From the NCBI RefSeq assembly GCF_017873955.1, contig NZ_JAGGKS010000003.1:248001-312000 (forward strand): DNA of 64,000 nt. The letters run 5' to 3'. Within the stretch, counting starts at the first letter, position 1. Each line of letters opens with the position of its first letter. The position numbers and the translations under genes are program-made. This document shows, piece after piece, positions 18,069-27,068 of the stretch. The stretch is from Sedimentibacter acidaminivorans. GTDB lineage: Bacteria > Bacillota > Clostridia > Tissierellales > Sedimentibacteraceae. A model generated the notes under the pieces. It ran no database searches. It was not told the DNA's origin and saw nothing but the letters and a program-made list of their open reading frames with translations.

Positions 18069-19373
18069 TTATTTTTCAAATACTGTTTGACCTGTAACTT
18101 CAGTTTCCAATGCTCTTAATGCTCTACCTACTAAGTTCCTTCTTATATCTCTTTCTTCTTCAAGAGTTAAAGTAGGATTTCCTAGAGGATGAGGTATAGC
18201 TATAGTAGGAACTATTCTATTAGCTCCAACAGTTAAAGATATAGGAACTACAGTACACATGTGCACAACTGGAATTCCTGCTCTTTCAATTTCTTTTACC
18301 ATCGTTGCACCGCAACGAGTACAAGTACCTCAGGTTGATGTAAGAATAACTGCATCTACTCCATCAGCTTTTAATTTTTTGCTAAATTCTTCAGCAAAAC
18401 CCTTTGAACTCTTAACAGCAGTACCATTTCCAACTGTAGTATAGAAATATTTGTGTAAAGAACCAATTTTACCTTGCTTTTCAAATTCTCTTAATATATC
18501 AACAGGTAATACTCTGTCAGCATCTAAATTTGCATACACAGGGTCATATCCACCATGAGCTGTTTCATAAGTTGCTTCCGTTAAGTCCATAACGCCATCA
18601 ATATCATATTCTCCATATTTTGAAGCGCTTGATGATTCAATATGGTCTGGATTTCCTTTTGGTACGATTCCTCCAGAAGTTACCAATGCTATTTTTGCTT
18701 TTGTAATATCTTTTACTGCAGGATTTGGATCTACTCTATCAAAATCTGGCATTGGAAATTCTGTTACATATTCTTTACCAGATAGTTTTTTAATAAGCAT
18801 ATCTACTGCTCTTTTTGATCCTCTTTCTTTTTCAAAAAAGTTAACTCTAATACCATTAGGCATGTAACCTTCTTCTATAGAAGCACCAATTTTTTCACCT
18901 TTAGCAAGTTTTAATGCAAGTGGTGCCATTTTTTTAACTGCATCTCTCATACCTGCTGCTGAATTTTTTGTTGAAACCATATATATTTTATTTTTAAACA
19001 TATCAGCACCAGGATTTTCTTTATACATTCCTGTTAATGAAGGAATTCCAAGCTCTTCCTTTACTGCTGTAGCTATAGTTCCACAAGCAACTCCATATCT
19101 ACCTGCGTTAAATGCTGGACCAGCTATAAATAAATCCGGATTGTATTTTTTAACCATATCTAGTACTACTTTTTTTGCTTCTTCAAGATTTTCATTAAAA
19201 TATGAATCTCCACATACAATTGTAGCAACAATTTCTGCTTCATCTCCAAATGCTTGTTTAAAAGCTAAACCGGGGCCTACAACTCCCTCTCTAACCTCAG
19301 CAGGGATATGTGCCATTTCTTCTCCGCCTACATTAGCAAAGAATTGATTAATATATTGAACTACTTTTATCAT
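18069..19373 (-). CDS. grdB: Glycine reductase component B selenoprotein subunit (Sec at codon 348)
   Basis: This is the substrate-specific selenoprotein subunit of component B, which binds glycine with the pyruvoyl subunits from GrdE. The complete frame is 434 residues with an in-frame UGA at 18332-18330 (codon 348) in the context LTSTUGTCTRCGATMV. The N-terminus VVQYINQFFANVGGEE and the downstream PISLTVGANRIVPTIAIPHP match GrdB on both sides of the UGA. A small hairpin follows the UGA (see 18303-18317). It lies between grdE and trxB, with a GGAGG-type ribosome site before ATG 19373. Confidence 0.97.
18303..18317 (-). promoter_or_regulatory. Probable bacterial SECIS hairpin of grdB
   Basis: On the minus strand CGTTGC-GGT-GCAACG is a perfect 6-bp stem with a GGU loop, beginning 12 bases after the UGA. 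Position and GG-U-type apical loop fit a bacterial SECIS element. Confidence 0.65.
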
Positions 19374-19394
19374 TATTTTCTCCTCCCTTCTCTA

Positions 19395-20675
19395 CTAACG
19401 TGCACTTAATTTATTAAAGCCCATTTCATTAGTGGCTCCTGTAATTACCTGTAGCTCTGCTGTTATACTTCCATCGGCATGTAAACTACCATCAAAGCCT
19501 CCAGCAATTATATCTGCAACTTTAGAATAACCAATAACTTTATCCAAAGCTGGTAACTCTATAACTTGATTAGCATTTCCACCTGTTACAACTGCATCTG
19601 CACTAGCATCTGCATCTGCAAGTGATTGAGATGACCCATCTCTTCCAGCATATTCATCTGTTATTATAACTGTTTTTATTCCTTTTGTTTCTATTTTTTT
19701 ACAGTTCATAATTAAATCTGTATCCGGATTTCCAAAACCTTCTTGAGATATCAAAACTCCATCCAATCCCAAAAATTCCGCTAGTTTTGCGCTCCAATTA
19801 GAAGATCTCTCCTTATCTGCCAAATAAACATTTTCGTTTGTAATTATTACGCCAACAAAGTTTAAAGTTTTTCCGTGTTCTGCAAACAAATCGTGAACAA
19901 CAGGATTATTTAAATGATGATATGTTGTATTTTTATCACATGCAGATACGCAGTTACCACTTACTATAGCTCCATCCATTATTTCTGTAGGATAAAGCAT
20001 TGTAGTTAAGCTTTGTTTAGCATCTACTCCATATACATATGTATCATGCATTAAGCCCTGGCTTTGTAACATTAATACATAAGCTACTCTAGGTAATTCA
20101 GGATATGCTTTTATTCCTTCAGTAACTGATAAAGTTTCAAATGTTTCAGTTTCATCAGGAGTTAAGCTTCTAGCAAGTTCACCAAGATATAAAGCAACTT
20201 TATAGCCTGCAAATCTAAGAGCTTTTTCATGTTCATGTTGTTTTAAACCCTCTTTAGGTTCACAAACTAAAACTAAATTGTTCAATTTCGAAAACGGTGT
20301 GTATTCAGATCCAGTTCCAGTCATATCTATAATACCTTCTTGGAATCCTACAATTTTACCTGTAGTAACAACTGCTGCACCTTTTAAAACATTAGTTTTT
20401 CCTGATCCAACTGTTTCAACCTTATTTACCATGCCTGGGAATATACCTCCAGGCCCATCAACCTTAACTCTTGGCTCTATAACATCTTTGACAGGCATTA
20501 TACGAATACTTTCACCTGGTTTAGCCAGCTCAACCTCAGCTGATATAAAATTTTGATCTTCTAGAATTATTTTTCTTACTTCTTCCTTACTAACATAAAG
20601 TGTTCCATTTTCTACCTTTGATACTTCAGCAAACTGAATGTCTTTAATAAAAACGTATCCTAATTCTAATTTCAA
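19395..20675 (-). CDS. grdE: Glycine reductase component B proprotein GrdE
   Basis: This precursor self-cleaves into two component B subunits, generating a pyruvoyl cofactor that forms a Schiff base with glycine. The cleavage motif SGNCVSACDKN is intact, and the processed Cys is residue 242 when counted from a TTG start at 20675. I choose that TTG because GGAGGTGA lies immediately upstream; the in-frame GTG at 20684 overlaps this ribosome site. The mature-like N-terminus MKLELGYVFIKDIQFAE fits family members. It follows grdX and precedes grdB. Confidence 0.96.
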   Translation of the reverse strand: MKLELGYVFIKDIQFAEVSKVENGTLYVSKEEVRKIILEDQNFISAEVELAKPGESIRIMPVKDVIEPRVKVDGPGGIFPGMVNKVETVGSGKTNVLKGAAVVTTGKIVGFQEGIIDMTGTGSEYTPFSKLNNLVLVCEPKEGLKQHEHEKALRFAGYKVALYLGELARSLTPDETETFETLSVTEGIKAYPELPRVAYVLMLQSQGLMHDTYVYGVDAKQSLTTMLYPTEIMDGAIVSGNCVSACDKNTTYHHLNNPVVHDLFAEHGKTLNFVGVIITNENVYLADKERSSNWSAKLAEFLGLDGVLISQEGFGNPDTDLIMNCKKIETKGIKTVIITDEYAGRDGSSQSLADADASADAVVTGGNANQVIELPALDKVIGYSKVADIIAGGFDGSLHADGSITAELQVITGATNEMGFNKLSAR

Positions 20676-20710
20676 AAAAATCACCTCCGAAATATTTTAT
20701 TTATTATCAT

Positions 20711-21073
20711 TTATGTATTTAATGCACTCTCAAGTACAGTTAAATCAATTAGTTTAAAATCTTCTATTATCTTTTCAGAATAATTATTATACACTTTCAT
20801 ATTATTGAATTTATCATATGCAATTATTGAATTCTCAATAATTATTAGTGAGTTATAATTAATATTCCCCTTATTATCAGAAATTATTATAGACTTATAT
20901 GGAGTTTCATTTGGTTTTATACTGCTCGACAAAGGATGTGTTAACAATTCGTACCCTTCATGTATTTTATCTCTTGTTGTAATCAAAACATCTTTAAATC
21001 CACCATTAATAAAATTAATGTTATAATCATTTTTATACTTCTCATAAACGGTATTATTATTTGTTATTATCAT
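20711..21073 (-). CDS. grdX: GrdX family protein
   Basis: This 120-residue cytoplasmic protein of unknown biochemical role is commonly the first gene of glycine/betaine reductase operons. Recognisable family stretches are EGYELLTHPLSSSIKPNETPYKS and IIISDNKG. It is the first gene after the tandem glycine riboswitch, with a GGAGAT ribosome site before ATG 21073, and is followed by grdE. No cofactor site, signal peptide or membrane segment is apparent. The name rests on sequence pattern and position. Confidence 0.88.
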   Translation of the reverse strand: MIITNNNTVYEKYKNDYNINFINGGFKDVLITTRDKIHEGYELLTHPLSSSIKPNETPYKSIIISDNKGNINYNSLIIIENSIIAYDKFNNMKVYNNYSEKIIEDFKLIDLTVLESALNT

Positions 21074-21112
21074 AGTTAATCTCCATTTTTATTAATAAAT
21101 AAAATTTTAGAT

Positions 21113-21145
21113 AAAAAAAGAACAGAAAGCAATGCCTTCTGCTCT
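21113..21145 (-). terminator. Expression-platform terminator of the grd riboswitch
   Basis: On the minus strand AGAGCAGAAGGC pairs with GCTTTCTGTTCT (two G-U pairs) around a three-base loop, followed by seven T. Its 5' arm overlaps the ACAGAG closing strand of aptamer 2, so glycine binding should prevent terminator formation. Confidence 0.88.
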
Positions 21146-21323
21146 GTTATTGACCTGAGAGATTCCTCCAATATTACGAGTTGCTCCTTCGGTGCTACGC
21201 TTTTCAGAGTTTTGTCTGATTACGGTCCTTTTGCCTGAGATCATCATTAACAACATGGCATATTGTTAACTTAATCCTTCGGCGCTGTTAATATAATAAC
21301 AGTCTCTCCCGTAAACTTCATCC
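21135..21323 (-). promoter_or_regulatory. Tandem glycine riboswitch controlling the grd operon
   Basis: Two aptamers are visible on the minus strand. The first runs from GGGAGAGACTG through GCGCCGAAGGA to GATCTCAGGCAAAAGGACC. The second runs from AACTCTG through GTAGCACCGAAGGAGCAAC to ATCTCTCAGGTC. This double arrangement with a downstream terminator is the cooperative glycine ON-switch type, here in front of glycine-consuming genes. Confidence 0.94.
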
Positions 21324-21342
21324 AATATATTCAACTAAATTC

Positions 21343-21371
21343 ATTATATATAACCTTTTATAATAAATCAA
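21343..21371 (-). promoter_or_regulatory. Sigma-A promoter of the grd operon
   Basis: TTGATT (21371-21366), a 17-bp spacer and TATAAT (21348-21343) lie on the minus strand directly upstream of the riboswitch and just past the stop of the preceding transporter gene. Confidence 0.8.
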
Positions 21372-21378
21372 GCTTTAT

Positions 21379-23007
21379 TTATAAAATAATTTTATTTTTT
21401 TTATTTATTACTTCAAGTATTGTAATTGCAATGTTTGATGAATGATCCCCTATTCTCTCTAAATTGCTTATAGTATCTAAAAATATTACACCCGAATTTG
21501 GTTCACATATGCGATTATTCAATCTATCAATATGATTTTTTCTTAACAATTTAAACATATTATCTATTTCTTTATCTCTATTTAAAACCATGTGACAGTC
21601 ATCACAATCAATAGTTGATAACGCATCTAAAGAAAGTTCAAATACTTCATTAGTTAAATCATACATCTCCATAAATTCTTGATTAGCTGATTCCGAGAAA
21701 GAAACATTATTTTCTATTTTATATAAAGCAAGCTCTGCTATATTATCTGCATGATCCCCAACACGTTCTAGATCGTTTAAAGTGTTCATCATAGTTACAA
21801 GTTTATCTTTTTCATCGTCGGTTAATGACTCTTTGTCTAACTTAACTAAATACTCAAGAATTAGCTTTGTTAATGCATTTACTCTTTTTTCTATTTCAAA
21901 AACTTCATAAACAGAAGTTTCATTTTTATTTACAAATGCATCTGATGATATTTCAAATTGATTTTGCACCATACGTCCTAATCTTAATAGTTCCTTAGAT
22001 GCTTGTGTTAATGCTATCGGTGGTGTTGCAAGAAGTCTTTGGTCTATATATTTTACTACATTTTCCTTATCGTCTTCATTTCCTCCCTTAACAATGATTT
22101 CAGATGCCCTTACCAAATATTTCGAGAATGGGAATAATATAATTACATTTATTATGTTAAACAATATATGTGCAACTGCAATTTGTTTAGGCACATAACT
22201 AGGAACAATTTCAAGTACTAACGCTTGAATAGGTCTGCTCAAAAAAATTATAAAAATAAGTGTTCCAATTATATTAAACAATAAATGTATAACCGCTGCC
22301 CTTTTAGCAGTTTTATTTGCACCTATACTTGATAGCATAGCAGTAACACATGTACCTATATTTTGTCCAAAAATTACTGGATACGCCATTCCTAAGGTTA
22401 CTCCACCACTTGCAGATAATGCTATTAACAGACCCGTAGTAGCACTGCTGGATTGCAATATTGCAGTCATAGAAAAGCCTACCAATATTCCCAAGAGTGG
22501 ATTAGTAAATTTAGTCATTGCATCAATAAATAATGAAGAATTTTTCATAGGCTCCATTGCGCTTTTCATTAAATCCATACCTACAAATAGAATCCCAAAT
22601 CCTATTATTACTTCAGCTATATTTTTTATTTTTTTCTTTTTTGAAGACAAATATACAAAAACACCAATTCCTACAAACAATGTAGCTAATTTAGTTATAT
22701 CTAAAGATACTAATAATGCAGTAGTTGTAGTTCCAATATTTGCTCCCATTATAATTCCTATAGCTTGATTTAAGTTCATTAAACCCGCATTTACAAAACC
22801 AATTGTCATAACAGTAGTGGCACTACTAGATTGAATTACAGCAGTAACTAATGTTCCAACTAAAAGACCAGTAAAATTATTTTTAGTCAAGGCTGCCAAT
22901 AGGTTTTTCATTTTATTTCCAGCGGCTTTTTGTAGACCATCACCCATATAGTTCATTCCAAACAAGAATAAGCCCAAGCCACCTATTAAACTAATTGCAA
23001 TATCCAT
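21379..23007 (-). CDS. Na/phosphate cotransporter family protein with PhoU-like tail
   Basis: This is a polytopic inner-membrane protein of the NptA/PNaS family (542 residues). Two internally repeated QSSSATT motifs (AVIQSSSATTVMTIGFVNAG and the later ILQSSSATTGLLIALSA) are the family hallmark. Multiple hydrophobic helices occupy roughly residues 1-310. The C-terminal 200 residues are a helical PhoU-like domain (DLERVGDHADNIAELA, NLERIGDHSSNIA). It probably moves phosphate with sodium; substrate is inferred. It stands alone, upstream of the grd promoter. Confidence 0.93.
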   Translation of the reverse strand: MDIAISLIGGLGLFLFGMNYMGDGLQKAAGNKMKNLLAALTKNNFTGLLVGTLVTAVIQSSSATTVMTIGFVNAGLMNLNQAIGIIMGANIGTTTTALLVSLDITKLATLFVGIGVFVYLSSKKKKIKNIAEVIIGFGILFVGMDLMKSAMEPMKNSSLFIDAMTKFTNPLLGILVGFSMTAILQSSSATTGLLIALSASGGVTLGMAYPVIFGQNIGTCVTAMLSSIGANKTAKRAAVIHLLFNIIGTLIFIIFLSRPIQALVLEIVPSYVPKQIAVAHILFNIINVIILFPFSKYLVRASEIIVKGGNEDDKENVVKYIDQRLLATPPIALTQASKELLRLGRMVQNQFEISSDAFVNKNETSVYEVFEIEKRVNALTKLILEYLVKLDKESLTDDEKDKLVTMMNTLNDLERVGDHADNIAELALYKIENNVSFSESANQEFMEMYDLTNEVFELSLDALSTIDCDDCHMVLNRDKEIDNMFKLLRKNHIDRLNNRICEPNSGVIFLDTISNLERIGDHSSNIAITILEVINKKNKIIL

Positions 23008-23034
23008 TTTTCCTCCAATTGTAAAAACTAAACT

Positions 23035-23505
23035 TTATTTTAAGCTAGGAAAATCCAATTGTCTAAGTGCTTCATACATTACTATATTTACTGAATTGGC
23101 AAGGTTTAATGACCTTGCATGCACATTATCAATCATTGGAATTTTTATTCTATTATTATTGTATTTCACATGTATATAATCAGGCAAGCCTGCAGTTTCC
23201 TTCCCAAACACTATAAAACAATTATCTTTGTATTTTACATCAGTATAAAACTTACTTTCCTTAGTTGTTGCAAAAAATATTTCTTCTTCTTTTGCTATTT
23301 CAAGTAATTCTTCAATATTTTCATAATACTTAATATTTACTAAATCCCAATAATCCAAACCTGCTCTCTTAAGATACTTATCGCTTACGGAAAACCCTAA
23401 TGGTTTTATCAAGTGTAGATTAGAACCTGTAGCGGCACAAGTCCTAGCTATATTGCCTGTATTTTGTGGGATTTCTGGTTCAAACAAAACTATATTTAAT
23501 GGCAT
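23035..23505 (-). CDS. trmL: tRNA (cytidine(34)-2'-O)-methyltransferase TrmL
   Basis: This SPOUT-fold methyltransferase is predicted to 2'-O-methylate the wobble nucleotide of leucine tRNAs. The 156 residues are normal for the minimal TrmL (YibK/CspR). The N-terminus NIVLFEPEIPQNTGNIARTC and the knot region (FGKETAGLPDYI, then IPMIDNVHARSLNLANSVNIVMYEALRQL) are diagnostic. It lies 27 bp upstream of the phosphate transporter gene on the same strand. Confidence 0.95.
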   Translation of the reverse strand: MPLNIVLFEPEIPQNTGNIARTCAATGSNLHLIKPLGFSVSDKYLKRAGLDYWDLVNIKYYENIEELLEIAKEEEIFFATTKESKFYTDVKYKDNCFIVFGKETAGLPDYIHVKYNNNRIKIPMIDNVHARSLNLANSVNIVMYEALRQLDFPSLK

Positions 23506-23653
23506 TTATTTCTCCTATATATTATTAATTTTATCAATAAAAGAAATTATATCATTTAATGATAATATAATAAAGACTTATTTTATTTATTGCGACAATA
23601 TTTTGCTTTTTATTTACAAATAGTAAAATTTATAAAATATTTTAAACAATTAA

Positions 23654-24277
23654 TTACTTGGCTTTAAAATATGTGCATATATTCTTTAAACAGCATATTT
23701 CACATTTAGGATTTTGTGCTATACAAACTTCTCTACCATGAGTTATAAGTAAATGGTGCATGAGATGCCATTTTTTTTTAGATAACTTTTTCATCATTTC
23801 ATCAGAAACTTTGTCAGCAGTAGAACCTTTTGCAAGACCTAATCGCCTTGAAACCCTAAATACATGAGTATCTACTGGAAATGCAGGAATTTTAAAAGCT
23901 TCAACTAAAACAACACTAGCTGTTTTTCTTCCAACACCAGAAAGTGACATAAGCTCTACCATTGTCTTTGGTACTTCTTTATTGAATTTATCTCTTAATT
24001 CTCTACACATATTATATATATTTTTTGACTTGTTTTTATACAATCCAATTTTTTTGATTTTATTTTCAATTTCTTCTTGAGTTAAAGTTAAAAAGCTGTC
24101 TACATCAGGATATAGCTTGTATAATTTTTCAGTGACATTATTCACACTTTTATCAGTTGCCTGTGCACTTAATATTGTTGATACTAAAAGCTGAAATGGC
24201 GTTCCATAATCAAGGCTGCACTTAGCATTTGGATATTCAATCTCTAATAATTGGTATGCCTTATCTGCTTTTGTCAT
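23654..24277 (-). CDS. nth: Endonuclease III
   Basis: This is a base-excision-repair DNA glycosylase/AP lyase for oxidised pyrimidines (207 residues). The helix-hairpin-helix LSGVGRKTASVVL carries the catalytic Lys, and PVDTHVFRVSRRLG carries the catalytic Asp. A 4Fe-4S cluster loop with C-x6-C-x2-C-x5-C spacing is near the C-terminus (CIAQNPKCEICCLKNIC). It starts 2 bp after the DUF503 gene and shares that operon with queG. Confidence 0.96.
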   Translation of the reverse strand: MTKADKAYQLLEIEYPNAKCSLDYGTPFQLLVSTILSAQATDKSVNNVTEKLYKLYPDVDSFLTLTQEEIENKIKKIGLYKNKSKNIYNMCRELRDKFNKEVPKTMVELMSLSGVGRKTASVVLVEAFKIPAFPVDTHVFRVSRRLGLAKGSTADKVSDEMMKKLSKKKWHLMHHLLITHGREVCIAQNPKCEICCLKNICTYFKAK

Positions 24278-24279
24278 TT

Positions 24280-24561
24280 CTAGAGCACCTCCATAAAATG
24301 ATTTATAATTTCAACTCTTTCATCATTATCAATAAAGTCAATTATCTTACTGATAGTTGAATCACATAAAATTTTACTATTAGATACAACCGAAACACCT
24401 ATAAGTGATCTATTCCACAAATCAAGATAATCTACCTCGGCTACAGATACATTGAATCTAGCCTTAATTCTTTCTATAATACTTTTTATGACATGTCTTT
24501 TTTCTTTAAGTGAATTTGACTCGAATATTATTAGTTCAATTTGGCATGTTCCAACTATCAT
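24280..24561 (-). CDS. DUF503 family protein
   Basis: This small conserved protein of 93 residues is of the YlxP/DUF503 type. The family pattern is visible: an N-terminal strand, VGTCQIELIIFESNSLKEKR, then HVIKSIIERIKARFNVSVAEVDYLDLWNRSLIGV. Its function is not established. In other Firmicutes relatives lie near translation factor genes, but here it overlaps the queG end by 4 bp and precedes nth, forming a compact three-gene operon. Confidence 0.92.
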   Translation of the reverse strand: MIVGTCQIELIIFESNSLKEKRHVIKSIIERIKARFNVSVAEVDYLDLWNRSLIGVSVVSNSKILCDSTISKIIDFIDNDERVEIINHFMEVL

Positions 24562-25646
24562 ATCTTTTCCTCCAATAACTTCTTATATTCATCTATTATT
24601 ATATCATTTTCATATTTTAAATTACTATGCAATATATCTAGAGTTTTTTCCCTATTAAGATTTATTAGAGCCCAAGCTGAATAGATTTTAATCATATCAG
24701 ATGGATTTTTTAATTCTTCTTTTAGCAAATCAAACATATATTTCAAATCCAAATTAGCAATTGAAATTATAGCATTTCTTTTCCAAATATTTTTACCCCT
24801 CCAACCACCAGAGGTACTTCCGTATTTACTTAAAAACTGCGAATTGGTTATAGATAATAATTCTTTTAAGTCAACTAATAACGAATTATAATCATTAGTT
24901 GTTTTTTCTAATAATATTTCCCCGTTTTTTGGACATACAAGTTGACAAACATCACAGCCATAAATATGATTACCCATCTTTTCTCTATATTCTATTGGTA
25001 TATAATTTTTAGTTTGAGTTAAATATGAAATGCATTTTTTAGTATTTATTTTGCCATTTTTTAATATAGCGTTATTAGGACATGATTTAATACAAATATC
25101 ACAATCTTTACATATGTCTACAAATTTATTACTATTTTCTTCGATTTCTAAATCCGTTAAAACATAACCTAAATAAATAAAAGACCCTAAAGTTTCATTT
25201 ATCAACAAACTATTTTTACCGTAATTTCCAATTCCAGATTTTCTACAAATTTCTTTATCTACTAACGGTAATGTATCAACGCATATTTTATATTTGAAAT
25301 CTACATACTTTCCTAATTTATTTACAAATTCTTTTAGCGACTTATTTACTATATGATGATAATCTTCACCATATGATATCAAGCTAATTAATCCTTTATC
25401 ACTTTTATTAATATTCTTGTATCCTCTTGCATAAGAAAAACCAACTGCTATTATACTTTTACAATCAGGAAACACATTTTTTGCATTCAACCTTTTTTCT
25501 ATATCTTGCTCTTGTAATTCATTATAATAATTTTTATCAATTCGATCATTAAAAATTGGTCTTAAATAATCATAATTTAAAACCGATGTTATTCCCACTG
25601 TTTCATATCCCATATCATGTGCAACTTCATATATTTTTTGTTTCAT
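24558..25646 (-). CDS. queG: Epoxyqueuosine reductase QueG
   Basis: This is a cobalamin- and iron-sulfur-dependent reductase that performs the last step of queuosine tRNA modification. Domain order is normal: N-terminal cobalamin-binding region, ferredoxin domain with two 4Fe-4S motifs (CKDCDICIKSCPNNAI and CDVCQLVCPKN), then a HEAT-repeat-like C-terminus. It has 362 residues. It overlaps DUF503 by 4 bp. It is one of two genes in this window whose products are expected to bind a corrinoid. Confidence 0.94.
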   Translation of the reverse strand: MKQKIYEVAHDMGYETVGITSVLNYDYLRPIFNDRIDKNYYNELQEQDIEKRLNAKNVFPDCKSIIAVGFSYARGYKNINKSDKGLISLISYGEDYHHIVNKSLKEFVNKLGKYVDFKYKICVDTLPLVDKEICRKSGIGNYGKNSLLINETLGSFIYLGYVLTDLEIEENSNKFVDICKDCDICIKSCPNNAILKNGKINTKKCISYLTQTKNYIPIEYREKMGNHIYGCDVCQLVCPKNGEILLEKTTNDYNSLLVDLKELLSITNSQFLSKYGSTSGGWRGKNIWKRNAIISIANLDLKYMFDLLKEELKNPSDMIKIYSAWALINLNREKTLDILHSNLKYENDIIIDEYKKLLEEKI

Positions 25647-25731
25647 GAAATTTTCCTCTTTATATTAATAAATATAATATACCATACAAAACATCCATAA
25701 ATCAAACCTAAATTTAATTTAAAAAAAGATA

Positions 25732-25763
25732 AGCCCCGTTTAATTATGTAAATAAACAGGGCT
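25732..25763 (-). terminator. Terminator of the ptb-buk-vor operon
   Basis: On the minus strand AAGCCCTGTTTA pairs with TAAACGGGGCTT and a T-rich tract follows. It lies just after the gamma-subunit stop codon. Confidence 0.8.
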
Positions 25764-25778
25764 TGTAATTTTATGAAA

Positions 25779-26321
25779 TTATTTTTTAACGGCTTCAGCA
25801 CCTTTTAGCAACGCTTCTTTGTTAAGTGGAACAAGGTGTGATTTATTTTCTCCAAAAACTTTAACAAATGCTTTAAGAACAGATTCAATTTGCACTATTT
25901 TAGTTAATTCTACATATGCACCAAGCATTACCATATTAGCTACCTTAGGATTGCCAAGTTCTGATGCCAATTCATTTACAGGTACATAATAAGCATCAAT
26001 ATCTTTTCTAGAAGTTTCTACGTCTATTAATGACTTATTAATTATTATTTTACCTCCTGGCAAAACATCCATTTCAAATTTTAATAAAGAAGGTAAATTC
26101 ATAATTAAAGCAGCTGTTGCATCATGAGATATAACAGGTGAGCCTATCATACTATCCGAAACCATTACATCACAGTTTGCAGTTCCACCTCTCATTTCAG
26201 GTCCATATGACGGGAGCCAAGAAACCTCTTTATTCTCAAGCATTCCTGCATATGCTAAAAGTTTTCCCATTGCCATAATACCTTGACCACCAAAACCTGC
26301 CATTATTACTTTTTCATCCAT
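25779..26321 (-). CDS. 2-oxoacid:ferredoxin oxidoreductase, gamma subunit
   Basis: This is the gamma subunit of a ferredoxin-dependent 2-oxoacid oxidoreductase (180 residues). Family signatures GFGGQGIMAMGKLLAYAG and the following SYGPEMRGGTANCDVMVSD are clear. It completes a four-subunit complex with ferredoxin, alpha and beta genes directly upstream. The complex would decarboxylate a 2-oxoacid to acyl-CoA and CO2 with reduction of ferredoxin. Branched-chain 2-oxoacids are the favoured substrate given the linked ptb-buk, but 2-oxoglutarate is not excluded. Confidence 0.93.
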   Translation of the reverse strand: MDEKVIMAGFGGQGIMAMGKLLAYAGMLENKEVSWLPSYGPEMRGGTANCDVMVSDSMIGSPVISHDATAALIMNLPSLLKFEMDVLPGGKIIINKSLIDVETSRKDIDAYYVPVNELASELGNPKVANMVMLGAYVELTKIVQIESVLKAFVKVFGENKSHLVPLNKEALLKGAEAVKK

Positions 26322-27068
26322 TTATTTTACCTCCTCAAAATTTCTAAAATTTTGCAAAGGATAATATGGTATCATATTTTCTTCAAGCCATTTTAATGCA
26401 TTAACAGGAGTTTTGCCCCAGTTAGTTGGACATGTAGATAATACCTCAACAATTGCAAATCCCTCACCTTTAATTTGACATTCAAATGCCTTTTTAATTG
26501 CTTTTTTAGCTTTTCTAATGTTTGCAGGTGTATTAACTGCTACTCTTTCTACAAACCTTGCACCATCAATAGTAGCAAGCATCTCTGATATTTTAATTGG
26601 TTTGCCACAAAGTGCTTCATCTCTTCCTAAAGGCGCTGTTGTAGCTTTTTGACCTACCAAAGTAGTAGGTGCCATTTGTCCACCAGTCATACCATATATA
26701 CCATTATTAACAAATATAGTAGTAATTTTTTCAGCTCTATGTGCAGCATGAACTATTTCTGCTGTTCCTATAGATGCTAAGTCTCCATCTCCTTGATAAG
26801 TAAATACTATGTTTTCAGGTAACACTCTTTTAATTCCTGTTGCTACAGCAGGTGCTCTACCATGTGAAGCTTCTTGCATATCGCAACTAAAGTAATCATA
26901 TGCTAAAACTGAACAACCAACAGGTGCAACCCCGATTGCATCATCTAATATATTTAACTCAACTAAAACTTCAGCTACTAATTTATGTATTACTCCATGA
27001 GTACAACCTGGACAATAATGCAATTGTGCATCTGTTAATCCTTTTGATTTTTCATATACAATAGTCAT
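26322..27068 (-). CDS. 2-oxoacid:ferredoxin oxidoreductase, beta (thiamine-diphosphate) subunit
   Basis: This is the TPP-binding beta subunit (248 residues). The TPP/Mg motif is GDGDLASIGTAEIVHAA followed by TTIFVNNGIYGMTGGQMAPTT. An N-terminal YCPGCTHG segment is typical of the Kor/Vor beta class. It overlaps the alpha subunit by one base, implying translational coupling, and abuts the gamma gene. It acts in the cytoplasm. Confidence 0.94.
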   Translation of the reverse strand: MTIVYEKSKGLTDAQLHYCPGCTHGVIHKLVAEVLVELNILDDAIGVAPVGCSVLAYDYFSCDMQEASHGRAPAVATGIKRVLPENIVFTYQGDGDLASIGTAEIVHAAHRAEKITTIFVNNGIYGMTGGQMAPTTLVGQKATTAPLGRDEALCGKPIKISEMLATIDGARFVERVAVNTPANIRKAKKAIKKAFECQIKGEGFAIVEVLSTCPTNWGKTPVNALKWLEENMIPYYPLQNFRNFEEVK

